Of a stretch of DNA of 64,000 nt, positions 1-9,463 are shown one piece after another. How positions within the stretch are numbered: position 1 is the stretch's first letter; each line of letters begins with the position of its first letter. The notes beneath the pieces are model-generated. The model was not told where the DNA came from and did not search any database. It worked only from the letters and a program-made list of their open reading frames with translations. The translations under genes and the position numbers were made by a program. Origin of the DNA: Aurelia coerulea. Lineage: Eukaryota; Cnidaria; Scyphozoa; Semaeostomeae; Ulmaridae. The stretch spans positions 3,355,501 through 3,419,500 of the forward strand of contig CM076947.1 of assembly GCA_039566865.1 (NCBI GenBank), read 5' to 3'.

Positions 1-349
1 ACTGATACTGATACACATGACCATAATTGAACATCATTGGAATATCAGTAGTTGGAAATGTTCCCCAACCTTGCTCAGGAGTCTCTATGTTTCTTGGTTG
101 ACTCGATGATTGTAATCCCCTTTCTTGCCTTTTCTGCTCGTACCACTTTCCTCCATCAACTTTTGGATCAATACCTTTCTTTATTGCGATAAATGATCTT
201 ATTCTATCGACAAGTTCTTGTTTTCTTCCTGACTTCTTTCCTCCATGACATTCCAACCAGCGTTTGAGTTCGAGAACAGAATATTCCTCAGGATCTCTGG
301 TGAAATGTGAACCTGGAACATCACCCTCCGAAAGCACCACTTCCTCCAT
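1..349 (-). CDS. SAP-domain protein, N-terminal part (runs off window)
   Basis: The minus-strand frame opens at ATG 349-347 and stays open for 116 codons to the window edge, so the C-terminus is missing. Residues about 22-54 (EYSVLELKRWLECHGGKKSG followed by RKQELVDRI) match the SAP helix-extension-helix: conserved leucines, the GxxxSGxKxELVxRI-type turn and the basic second helix. SAP modules bind AT-rich DNA. Downstream the chain is Gln/Arg-rich and then reads GWGTFPTTDIPMMFNYGHVY. From memory, and unchecked, this resembles invertebrate multicopy proteins that join an N-terminal SAP to SWIM-type zinc-finger or YqaJ-like exonuclease regions, some of them transposon-derived. The SAP call is firm; the wider family is inference. 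A 61-residue open frame on the same strand (199-384) is an overlapping shadow. Confidence 0.72.
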   Translation of the reverse strand, partial: MEEVVLSEGDVPGSHFTRDPEEYSVLELKRWLECHGGKKSGRKQELVDRIRSFIAIKKGIDPKVDGGKWYEQKRQERGLQSSSQPRNIETPEQGWGTFPTTDIPMMFNYGHVYQYQ

Positions 350-1465
350 CTTGAAAATCTATCTGCTTCGTACAGTTTTTGCATGGACCCTTACCCATAT
401 ATTGAATTGAATTTTTCAGATAAAAGGAGTTTTGTAAGCGAAATCTTGGGATGAATGAAATGAGTCGCGCACAGATCGCGTAGGTAAGCACACGGCGATC
501 GAATATTTTGTCCGCAAACATATCCCAGCATGCAATGCGCTATTTTGTGTGACGTCAATCGAGAAGAGTGCTATTAGAACAACTTCTTCATGCTTCTTGT
601 TGCCCAAATCACAATAAATCTATTGCATCTAGAACTATTGCATCTAAATGAAGTTATTGTTTGTTATGTCTCTATGAAAATCACTGACAATTTGGTTGAC
701 TGTTTGTCATAAATTGAGAGAGGAGCTGTGAATTGCTGAGGTTATATCATATTCAGGCTACAGTTTGTTGGTATTATGTTGTTTGAAGGCTTATGGATAT
801 CAGTGATTTTCAATAAAAAGGGTGGTTTTCACATTTTGAAGGGCCGTGAAAAGTCAGTGATAAGGGGTCAAAAATTGGAACCGATTGTCAGTGAAAGGGG
901 TCTTCCCGTGAATCTATGGACAAGCATGTATGTGCTCCTGTAATTCAAGTGCACCCGCCGGGCCGCGCTCGCACCAATCCCTTTTCTTCATTGGAAAAAT
1001 GGTCTATTAAGTAATTCAAGCATTTCTCAAGATCTCAAACCCATGAGCACCAACCAGCTTTCGTAAGGCTTCCTCTAGCTATGACTGCACATAAATTGCA
1101 TCACCTCTTTTATTTAATACTATTTTGTAGGAAAAAGGTCCCAATACCAATGCCGCAGGTGAGCAAAACAAGCAGATAAATTAAGGGGTCTGGGAATACT
1201 TACCCGGACATCGAAAATATTTTATGGGCATGTCCTCTAATGGCCTTTGCAAGCCTTTTCTAGATTTGGTATGATGACTGCTGTACCCGGCCAGCGCTAT
1301 ATGAGATAAAGACTAATAGAAGGGATACAGGTAAGATTTAACGCAACGTGTGCAAAGTAACATAACTAAACATTCAAGTTGTGCACAGTCAATGCACTCA
1401 CAACCTTCTGCCATTTTGGTCAGTTCTAAGAGAGCGTTCTCCTCCGTACCGTCTCTTACATCACA
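350..1465. other. Intergenic, no gene recognised
   Basis: Open frames here are short and lack domain signals. Two similar phrases (gtcagtgataaggggtc and gtcagtgaaaggggtct, about 854-905) and a GC-rich patch (about 950-970) suggest decayed repeat sequence. The first 270 bases next to the SAP start codon would hold its promoter or 5' UTR, but no core promoter motif could be assigned. Confidence 0.5.
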
Positions 1466-1469
1466 TTAA

Positions 1470-3342
1470 CCCTATTCTACATGGGGGGGCAAAAAAGGCC
1501 CCCCAACCATACTTCCTGTAATTACTCTTAAACTAAGCATGATAAAACACTGGAACTTGGGTGACTTTTAATAAAATTTAATATTGCATCAAATTAACAA
1601 TAGTTCATTGTTATATAATTGGTCACGTGACTATGACATGCCCATATTAGGCAACAGGTCTCTCAGAAAATCAGTAAAACATGCATAACTTTTCTCATAC
1701 ACATCTGATTTCAATGCAATTAGTACCTATCATTTTGTCTTGAAATCTAATTTCGTTTGATATATAAATATTTGTGTTTTGCTGACATCAGCAAAATTTA
1801 AGATATATGACGTCATACTTATATACCGGGTGTCCCAAAAAAAACGCAACGGATTTGATTGGGACTAGCGACAAGAATTTAGGTCCAATCAATCCAAAAT
1901 AACTTTTGATATAATCCTCGATAGCTAACTTGAAGATAGATACCTTGTTTGTTGATATTGGTGCATAGAGAGTTGGAATATCAATCTTGAAAGTCCAAAT
2001 TTGCTTCCATCTCCAAACCAGAGGTTTCAGGTTTTTGCCTAACTGAAAACGTCTCGAGGAATCGCCTCAGTCATTGCATAGTGTAGTATTGTGAGCATGC
2101 TAAGGCACACATGTTTAGGCACACATTTCAATTGAAATTTGAAAGCTAAAAATTGACAAACATAACAATGTCGAAGGGAAAATTCACAAATGAAGATATT
2201 TGTTCAATCATAGTGCACCTGCAAAAGAGCCAAGCACGAATGAGCAATTTTAAGGATCATATCCATGGATATTTTTCCCTTGGGTATATTTGATTTCTTG
2301 TTTCGTAATAATTCGAAGAAAGATTAAACAAAATGCATTTCATTAAAGTCATGAAGATTGCAAGAACTAATTCATTTTTCACACCCAAGCAAACTATTTC
2401 GCGTATTACTTTCTTTTATGAGACAGATGCAATGTTAACTTTTCGAAACTTTTGAAGTATAAAAAAAGATGTCTTTTCAGGACAAAATTGATGAATTTGA
2501 TTGAATTTCTATTCAAATATTTTCCTCAGCATGAGGCTTTATTCTCTTATTACACGATAATTCAGGAGATTCCCCAGAATAGCGCGTTTCCAGTTTAGGC
2601 CAAAACCCAAAAGCTCTGGTTTGGAGGTTCAGGCAAATTTCAACTTTGAAGATTAATATTCCCACTCTCCATGCACCAATATCAACAAACAAGGTATCTA
2701 TCTTCAAGTTAGCTATCGAGGATTATATAAAGAATAATTGTGGATTGATTGGATTGAAATTCTTGTCGCTAGACCCGATCAAATCCGTTGCGTTTTTTTT
2801 TTTGGGACACCCGGTATGATGTAATATTTATGATAAACATATGAAATAATTAGTGTATTATGATCAAAATTGACTAATTAACAATTCAAGATCAATTTCA
2901 TATGGTTGTTATCACTAAAAACGTATTTAAATGCCAGTAAAGCATCAATTAATTTGTTTAGGTATCAACAATGACTTTGATTGACAGCTGTGATAACAAT
3001 AGAATTCCAAAACTAGAATTTTTGACAGTTTTCATTAAGAACACTCAATCTGTATCATTTTTATAACTTTAAAGTTATTTATTGACTATTTTTGGTTGAA
3101 AATATTACGTTTTTAGGAGGAGAGCCAAAATCAGCAAATTTCCATTGTTTTTGCGTTGCCTAGCAACGGATCATGTGACCAATTAGTATATGATGCTATT
3201 TTTAGAATCATAATTGCTTGGTAATCATGTGTACCAAGTTGCGTTGGCATAGGCACTACGGTTGCTTAGAAAATCTGGGGGGGCCTTTTTAGCCCCCCCC
3301 CCCATGAGAAAGTGGTGCTTGATTTACCCATGTAGAATAGGG
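1470..3342. mobile_element. piggyBac-like non-autonomous element (interrupted)
   Basis: Perfect 16-bp terminal inverted repeats CCCTATTCTACATGGG (1470-1485) and its complement (3327-3342) are each flanked by TTAA (1466-1469 and 3343-3346). TTAA target duplications and CCC-starting termini are the hallmark of the piggyBac superfamily. Just inside each end is a G/C run (about 1483-1506 and 3277-3303) that also forms an inverted repeat. No transposase frame is present. The element contains a complete Tc1/mariner-like insertion at 1826-2814; without it the element would be about 880 bp. Confidence 0.8.
1826..2814. mobile_element. Tc1/mariner-like inverted-repeat element, family 1 copy A
   Basis: The element is bounded by TA (1824-1825 and 2815-2816) and starts CCGGGTGTCCCAAAAAAAAC, ending in the complement. 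The inverted repeats extend about 230 bp, to the tract around 2050 and its partner near 2590. GGGTGTCCC termini with TA target duplication are typical of IS630/Tc1/mariner-type elements. The centre has a short reading frame starting at 2168 (MSKGKFTNEDICSIIVHLQK, then about 21 more codons) that resembles the start of a helix-turn-helix transposase, but there is no catalytic domain. It is a deletion derivative. A second copy lies at 9464-11049. Confidence 0.8.
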
Positions 3343-3346
3343 TTAA

Positions 3347-3985
3347 TGACCAGCGCAAATGACCTTTGTAAGCTTTTCCTATATTTGGTATGATGTTATG
3401 TTTTGACATGTACAAATAGTTTTGCAGTTCTTTGCATTTTAGCTCAAATCCAAAAAAAGAGGCAACCAATGATGTCAAAGTGCATATTTCTCCTCAGAAT
3501 ATACTTTATTTGGATTCTCAGGAAACAGCAAATTGAGACAAGCATAGAAACAGGACAGTTAAATTTGACACTGAAATGATTTTGTTAATTTCTTCATTCT
3601 GCAAACTATTGGACTTGTTATCACTGTGCAGAAACCATCTCTTAGCCACCACTTCATGATTTTATATATCATTCAATGCCCTCCTTTTTGAGGCTATTTT
3701 CATATTGCACTGAATTTCAGTGCTGTTTGCTTCTAGTTTGCATCAGTCTCACCAGAACATTGTGATTCAATAAACATTTCTTTCCAACGTAAATGGATTT
3801 CCACACTTCTACATCAAATTTTTGACATAAACAAATGTTGTGAATCAATCAAAATCACCCAGGAGAACGTGAGAAAAGATGGGAAGCGTCAGCTTGTGCA
3901 TGGGAATTGAAAATGAAGCAGAAGCTGCCGACCATCCCTCAAAAAAACCTTTATTTTGCTTGAATCATGGAAAAGTACCCCCCCC
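3347..3985. other. Intergenic, nothing recognised
   Basis: The sequence is AT-rich with scattered stops on both strands. No domain, tandem repeat or inverted repeat was seen. The open frame reported across 3266-3478 is mostly the piggyBac-like terminus read through. Confidence 0.5.
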
Positions 3986-4030
3986 CCCCCCAGTACAAAA
4001 TACCTAAAAAATTGTCCAGTACAAATAGGG
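3986..4030. mobile_element. Solo piggyBac-like terminus
   Basis: The right-hand side reads agtacaaataggg followed by TTAA (4031-4034), with a run of C just inside (about 3978-3991). Reversed, this is CCCTATTTGTACTGG plus a G run, the same architecture as the ends of the element at 1470-3342 but a different family. No matching left end was found nearby, so this is a fragment. Confidence 0.45.
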
Positions 4031-4187
4031 TTAAGCCCCCTCTCTATCAAGTCCCTTCTCCAATAAGCCCCTCCCCCTTCAGACATTATGTCAAATAGGC
4101 CCCACTCTCTAGCCCCCTGCCCCACTTATATAAAATTCCAGAGACTACCAAAGATGTTTCCATCTTTTCAAATCTTTTAAAAACACT

Positions 4188-4740
4188 ACTGTATATGGTT
4201 TGCAAACAATTGAGTACTTTGGTTCCAAACTTTGGAATACTCTCCCTTTATTCATACGTGTTGCTAGTTCTGTTTCAGCCTTTCGATCACAACTGTAGAC
4301 ACACTTCATCAATTCTCATCTATAACTCTTACTAGACTTAACTTCTCACTCCAGCCATAATTTCTAATGCACATCTGGCTCTGGTTATTGCTTTTACAAA
4401 AATTTAGTTCCTTTGTTTTAATGGAGGGGGGGGGGGTCTCTCTCGATTATTTAACCTATTTAGAGAGCTCCTCCTTAATCAATCTTACATACACATGTAA
4501 AGTTGTTTCTTTGTCGTAATAGTGTTTTCTATTTAGTGTATTGTAAGTATGGTAATATTTGTAAAGTAGCAGTTGTATTGTAATTAGGTTAAGTTTGTTT
4601 GTATTCATAGTTAGTAGAGTATTCCATTTAGTTTTGTATGGTATCTTTGTTAATTAGTATTTGTATAGTAATTATGTTGAAATGTATGTAGGATTGATTG
4701 ATAAATAAATAAATAAATGAAAAATAATAAAATAAATAAA
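4188..4740 (+). mobile_element. LINE 3' end (reverse-transcriptase C-terminus plus tail)
   Basis: The plus-strand frame from 4188 reads TVYGLQTIEYFGSKLWNTLP and on to a stop at 4296. The 'Y-G-L/I-x-S/T-x-x-Y-x-G-x-K-x-W-N-x-L-P' pattern is the usual C-terminal signature of non-LTR retrotransposon ORF2 proteins of CR1/L2/Jockey-like type. A 3' UTR follows (about 4300-4690), and the element ends in the simple tail (ATAA)n at about 4701-4740. It is heavily 5'-truncated, with only the last few dozen residues left. A G run at about 4423-4436 interrupts the UTR. Confidence 0.65.
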
Positions 4741-5040
4741 CAAAGTTTGCATGTTACTTTTGATCTGGTTTAGGATAAATGATAAGCCCCCGGGGCAGGA
4801 GCTTTTTACAGTATACCATACAGCTTCTTGGCATGGAATAAGATACAGAACTTGCCCACATTCCTGCAATTTGTCTGATCATCAATCTCGTTTTCTAAAT
4901 TCATATGAATTATTACAATAATTCATGTTAAATCTACATGTATTTATTCATTATTGACCTATTCTTTTTCTGAAAGACTCGCGACTTGTGTTCTTTCTTG
5001 TTCTTACTAGTACCTTCATTTTGGCCGGTGCTCATCCGTA

Positions 5041-5100
5041 TTCACTTGTATTCACCTGTATTCACCTGTGTTCACCTGTGTTCATCTGTGTTCATCTGTG
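5041..5100. repeat. 10-bp minisatellite, six copies
   Basis: Six in-register copies of ttcacctgtg with C/T and A/G changes occupy exactly 5041-5100. The 100-residue plus-strand open frame across this region (4986-5288) exists only because the repeat lacks stops; it is not proposed as a gene. The tract lies 12 bp from the stop of the broken exon copy at 5113-5276. Confidence 0.85.
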
Positions 5101-5112
5101 TGGTGTTTTACA

Positions 5113-5276
5113 CTAGATCTGTCTCAACTGGAGGAATTCATCTCCCAAACAATCTTTTGGGCTATAAGTCCAAAAAATATTTCTTGTTTGGATTGTTTCT
5201 AAAGGCGAGAACAACAATTTCACAATCTTGGCTAGCAACCATCTTGTCGACATACAAAGACATAGCAGAAGAGCTT
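5113..5276 (-). pseudogene. Broken paralogue of the exon at 13965-14133
   Basis: Read on the minus strand, this stretch contains VDKMVASQDCEIVVLAF, then NNPNKKYF and, in the next frame, WTYSPKDCLGDEFLQ. It aligns with VDILQAKDCEIVV and FWSYSPKGSLGEKFLQ of exon 3 of the gene at 13.6-14.9 kb. The frame breaks by one base at a six-base homopolymer (5172-5177 on the plus strand), and similarity ends after FLQ, a few codons before TAG at 5115-5113. A weak acceptor (ttgttttag, exon starting at 5276) precedes it. The single-base change could be a real frameshift or an assembly error in the homopolymer. It is either a decayed duplicate gene or a dispersed copy of a multicopy domain. Confidence 0.6.
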
Positions 5277-5331
5277 CTAAAACAATGATAGATATTTTCA
5301 ATAAAGACAAAATCAAATGACAAATGAACAA

Positions 5332-5829
5332 AAACTTGCGGAGTAGACAATTTCAGTCCACCAAAAATTAATCTTTTGATACATTGTGAAAATTGTGTCA
5401 CTTTTGTCTCGCTTTGGCTATGAAAGTGGAACAAAAACAAATTGGGATGCAATATTTGGCCAAATATGCACAACACTTAAAATTACATGCGTTTTACAGA
5501 AAGCACAAGTTTGGAATGCTGAATCCAATTCTGGTATCAATTTGCGAAAATGTGGTACTAAGTGTCTCTAAACGGCACCAAGAGTGGCATAAGCTGTTGT
5601 TTTACTATCTTGAAATTCCACGAGACAATAATCAATGACACATCGCTCAAGAAAGCAACAAAGCTAAAAACATAAATCTATCCTGTCAATACCAACAAGA
5701 AATGAGAAGCGACTAAACTTGAAAGTTTGACTGTTGTTTCACTTTTAACTGTTTTCTATTGTTACAAAATGGGAACTTTGCAAAACTTCTTTTCATTCAA
5801 GTGAAGCATTGTTTGAGAAGATAAACTTA
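5332..5829. other. Intergenic flank of the broken exon
   Basis: Short open frames occur on both strands (for example 5393-5638 plus and the upstream part of 5162-5476 minus). None shows a domain, a plausible splice frame or similarity to the intact paralogue. The region may be intron or upstream sequence of the broken copy. Confidence 0.45.
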
Positions 5830-6065
5830 TTTCATTTTCATTTCATTTGATTTATTTTAGGAGGGTTGCCCTTCGGTAAAAACCGTTTTTCAAGGGGCCC
5901 TCCGATAAAAACTATTACTATACAAATATACCAAATAAATTACCTTAACCCTAATTACAATAGAAACCATAATATTAAAAACCTATTTACAAGAATTGAT
6001 TATTTATATACATATTAGAAATAAAAACAAGAAAGAAAAACAAATCCTAAGTCTCTGACAGAGTC
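5830..6065 (-). mobile_element. LINE-type 3' UTR and tail, minus strand
   Basis: Read on the minus strand, an AT-rich UTR leads to a stem-loop (about 5861-5902: GGAGGGCC pairing with GGCAACCCTCC around the palindrome AAAAACGGTTTTT). An AATAAA-like signal and a short (AAATG)n tail at about 5830-5850 follow. Its UTR phrase attgtaattagggttaag resembles attgtaattaggttaag in the LINE fragment at 4188-4740, supporting a related family. No reverse-transcriptase residues remain. The boundary on the upstream side is not clear. Confidence 0.5.
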
Positions 6066-6308
6066 TCTTAAAGCTAAACCATGGACATGAAGTCACATCA
6101 ACAAGTTTGTAAAAGTCAATCTTCCATTTACTGTTCTTGCAATAGACTGCTTGGTGCATCATATGCTCTCTGAATATGGTAATCATCCCAGGAAGACATC
6201 AGTCGAGATAACTTGCAGATCACAAATTGTTCCCCTGGGTTGGAACATTTATCGCACTTGTATGACAATTTTGTGTTGCAAATTGTGAAAATGTCATCTA
6301 AGATTTAC

Positions 6309-6697
6309 GCCACACAATCATGAACTTTGAATTCTTGACGGAATTCAGTATTCTTTCGTTTGAGAGCTCTCTCATAGTGTTGTTTGCCACATTTGTTCCT
6401 GCATGATTTATGGTACTTCGCTTCATTGTTGACCAGAAGAGACAACATTTCTTCAAGTGTTCTTTCATGAAATCTCAAGTTAACGGATAATGGCAAAGAG
6501 CTTATATCAGACAGCCTCTTCAAGTCTTCTGCCAACGTTTTGTAGCCAGTAACCTTCTCCTTGCATTTGCTCTTTCCTGGGAGTATTAGTTTTTCATTTG
6601 TGACATTCTGACAGAGAAAACATGAATTCCATTCTAGCTGTCCTTCATCGAAGGGTTCCTCTGGCATGCAGAACAGTTCGAAATTGCGTTTAGACAT
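6309..6697 (-). CDS. Exon of uncharacterised Cys/His-motif protein
   Basis: ATG at 6697-6695 opens about 130 codons that look like real protein: MSKRNFELFCMPEEPF, then SCFLCQNVTNEK near residue 30 and AKYHKSCRNKCGKQHY near residue 100. The CxxC plus YHxSCxxKC spacing suggests a zinc-binding module. Similar YHxxCxxxY/C motifs recur, as I recall, in large uncharacterised multicopy families of marine invertebrates, often linked to transposons. The frame either ends at TAA 6307-6305 or is spliced at GGC|GTAAAT (last exon base 6309), which I prefer. The sequence below it soon becomes LINE tail, so the rest of the gene is distant, lost or interrupted. Function unknown. Confidence 0.6.
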
Positions 6698-7190
6698 TTT
6701 ATTCTACCTGGCAAGTTATAAAAGCACAAATTATTGCACTGCAAGCAGGCTCTTCAGTTTGAATGTAATATCGACTGATTCTTTGTAAAAAGACCGAGAT
6801 TTCCAAATTAGACTTATCCACTCAACTCTAGAATTTCAAGCCTAGTTTGCTCATTGGTGTTACAGCTTCCTCTTAATGAAATATATGCGCTCACTATAGC
6901 AGGAGAGTTTTAGATGAAAACTGAGCATTTCATCCATCAAATGTTGCTCTTTGTATACGTACCTCCCATCTTGCAACAGTTTAAATCTTCGTTGTTGCCT
7001 GCTATTAGATTGGTAAAAAATTGTATGAGAGGTCCAAGTCCAACTGAACTATGCACTTCTTGCGGGAGCTTGGTACCATGAAACTATTTCTAAGGTAAGA
7101 CAATTCCTCACGGTGCATATTTTCGCATATTATTTCATTCACACTGTTCATTGGTCTAGCATTCAAAAACAAGACAATGCATCAAAAAGG
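6698..7190. other. Intergenic upstream of the Cys/His exon
   Basis: No open frame of note and no repeats. It would contain the promoter or 5' UTR of the exon at 6309-6697 if that ATG is the true start. No TATA or initiator element can be assigned with confidence. Confidence 0.45.
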
Positions 7191-7830
7191 GACTGGAATC
7201 GAATGCATGTAGATACAAATAGCTTTAGATACATTTTCGGCTTTTGTCTAGTCGGTATCGTTTTAGCATGGCAAATGATGTATTTGTACCAAGTTTCAAG
7301 TGTTTACTACATATATCGTTTGCCAGAAAAAGCAAGAACTTAAGAAGAGACTGGGAACGAGTGCCACCAGACTATAAATAGCTTTGGGGTATATTTCTGT
7401 TTTTTTCTCATCGGCATCGTTTTTAGCATGTCGAATTGTGTATTTGTACCAAGTTTAAAATGATTACCACATATCGTTTGCAAAAGAAGCAGGAACCTAA
7501 GAAAAGACTGGGACCGAGTGCCCCCAGACTATAAATAGCTTTGGGGTATATTTCTGTTTTTTTCTCATCAGCATCGTTTTTAGCATGTCGAATTGTGTAT
7601 TTGTACCAAGTTTCAAGTGTTGACTACATATCATTTGCCAAAGAGGGGAAATACTTGAGAAAGGACTGGGACCGAGAACCCCCCGTCTATAAATAGCTTT
7701 GGGGGCATTTTTTGACTTGTGTCTCATCGGAATCGTTTTCAGCAGGTCAAACTGAGTATTTTTGCCAAATTTCATGCTTGTGTTATGAAATGCACGATTG
7801 TGTCTTATTTTGACACTAAGAGACTGCACT
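7191..7830. repeat. 158-bp tandem repeat, four degenerate copies
   Basis: Units begin at the gactggga phrase at 7191, 7349, 7506 and 7664, with spacings of 158, 157 and 158 bp. Units 2 and 3 are the closest pair (gagtgccaccagactataaa against gagtgcccccagactataaa); units 1 and 4 are more diverged. Conserved internal phrases are ataaatagctttggggtata, cgtttttagcatgtcgaatt and tttgtaccaagttt. Open frames across it (7113-7343 plus, 7497-7829 minus) follow the repeat and are not proposed as genes. The repeat is followed closely by a possible transposon end at about 7952, so it may be internal to an element. Confidence 0.85.
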
Positions 7831-7889
7831 ACATACCTACCCCTACCTTGACTTGTTTATGTCATTTTTGGACGAATCTAAATTGCCAC

Positions 7890-7953
7890 ATTTTCAAAAA
7901 AGGGGAGGGGGGTGTTTACCCCCTCATACCCTCCCGTGGGTCCGCCACTGGGC
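7890..7953 (-). mobile_element. Possible DNA-transposon terminus
   Basis: Read on the minus strand from 7953, the sequence begins cagtggcggacccacgggag and continues through G-rich and C-rich runs (ggggg/ccccc at about 7903-7925). CAGTGGCGGA-type ends are common termini of non-autonomous DNA transposons in many animals. No partner end or target duplication could be found, so this is a weak call. Confidence 0.35.
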
Positions 7954-8092
7954 CATTGCCTGATTAATTTCTCTATCTAAAGAAACATCTGAAGAAAAGT
8001 TTCACGACAAACTTGCATGTCATTCAAAACATACCAAAAGACGCAACTTTGATTGCATATTTGAGAACTGACCAAAATTTCGAATAATTTTC

Positions 8093-8455
8093 TCACAGGA
8101 AATTTCTTCCCAAAAATTTGCGGTCACAGGAAGTCTGTGAAAAATAACACCCTGTACTTGCACCAAATAACTTGCTATCATTGCAAAGTCTGCATTTACA
8201 CCATCTTTCCACGGTGCTTCTTCCCTCAAATCTTTCCTCTAGAGTTGCAGGGGAAAGCCGATCGGGATCCCTTTCTTCGTCGCCACGATGTTCACGTTCA
8301 GCATCATAACCTACTTCCACTGCTTGTGCAAGAAGCTCGTCTTGATCAGGTTGAAATACACTTGCAATTGCAGTTATCTCATGTTCTGAACTAGAGCCGG
8401 CGGCTTGTCTTTCCTCAAACGAGCTATTTGCAGTGCTTTCGCTGTCAGAAGACAT
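8093..8455 (-). CDS. Acidic N-terminal exon with WCxCxxC motif
   Basis: ATG at 8455-8453 opens MSSDSESTANSSFEERQAAG, a Ser/Glu-rich disordered start. An acidic stretch (about residues 30-65) and then RSTVERWCKCRLCNDSKL near residue 80 follow. The disordered acidic lead followed by a short WCxCxxC motif is reminiscent of invertebrate proteins carrying a P2X7-type cytoplasmic cysteine domain, but too few cysteines follow to confirm it. The coding sequence probably leaves this frame soon after the Cys motif, either by splicing (candidate donors near 8178) or by decay. An overlapping minus-strand frame (8020-8229) could hold a continuation but shows no recognisable domain. Confidence 0.45.
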   Translation of the reverse strand: MSSDSESTANSSFEERQAAGSSSEHEITAIASVFQPDQDELLAQAVEVGYDAEREHRGDEERDPDRLSPATLEERFEGRSTVERWCKCRLCNDSKLFGASTGCYFSQTSCDRKFLGRNFL

Positions 8456-9461
8456 ATTTATTCATTTATATTCGAGCGCTTCGAGTTGTTACGTGTACAT
8501 ATTGATTGGCCTTGTTGATTTGCGAGATTTTGGAGAAAATTTTGGAGAAATATGCAAACTTTTTTGCCTGGGAGAGATATCTTAGGGACTACTGTTCAGT
8601 CCAACAAACACATTGAAATACTGCAAGAAGCTCCAGGAAATTAGAGCCTTGTCAACAACAGTTGGCTATCTGGTTAAAGATGTGCATTTGGAAGTCAACA
8701 GCTGATACTGACTTAAAATAGCAGAAATTCTAGTTGTGTTGTTGATGTTGGCTGGTTAACTAAGTGAAACTGAGGGTTTCTTTTTGGAGAAAGAGAGGAT
8801 GTTTCCTTGATGATTCCAGGGGATTTAGAAATTGATTAGGATCCAATGCACGAATGGAATAGCCCATTTTTGCAACTTAACTTAATAATGAAAGAACCCT
8901 ACCATTACCTTCTTGTTCCATCGCTGTATTGTGACAGCAAAATTCAACAATCTTCCAGGAATTTGCGTTTTTTAAACTATTCGTTGGTCGCTGTTCATGC
9001 TTATGTTCATTGATGCCACCAAGAACCAAAAACTCGAGCATCGTTAGCTGTCATATGTTGTGTGGTGGTTGTATACTCATTCCAAAAGTCTGTTGTATTT
9101 GTTTTCTGGACCATAGCTTAACTGATGACGGAAAATAATTGCAGCGAAAACAGCAACAACATTGATCAGAGAGAGGAATATATGTAATAGGTCTATTTAG
9201 AATAGCACTTTGTGATTGGACGAGGGATCTACAGGGCATACAACTCTCGTTCTCTGTCCACTTCTTTTCTTTGTGCAATTTGGTGCCAAAAATGCACAAA
9301 AACGCCTCAAAATTTCTACCTTAGCAGAGCAAACAGAGCGAAGAACAGTCACTCATATTATAACGTGCAATGGACGAAGAAGAAAAACGCTTTTTGATTC
9401 AACACAATATCCAGGCACTGGAAGCATGCTTGGTTGAGGAAAAGGTAACTCAGGGACATAA
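8456..9461. other. Intergenic, no gene recognised
   Basis: Short open frames at 9051-9299 (minus) and 9212-9437 (plus) overlap each other and show no domain. Nothing repetitive was seen except AT-rich simple sequence. Confidence 0.45.
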
Positions 9462-9463
9462 TA

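Noticed and set aside
4986..5288. 100-residue plus-strand open frame
   Set aside because: It runs through the 10-bp minisatellite and the antisense of the broken exon copy. No domain or splice support.
7497..7829. 110-residue minus-strand open frame
   Set aside because: It is a read-through of the 158-bp tandem repeat; the internal repetition in the peptide follows the DNA repeat.
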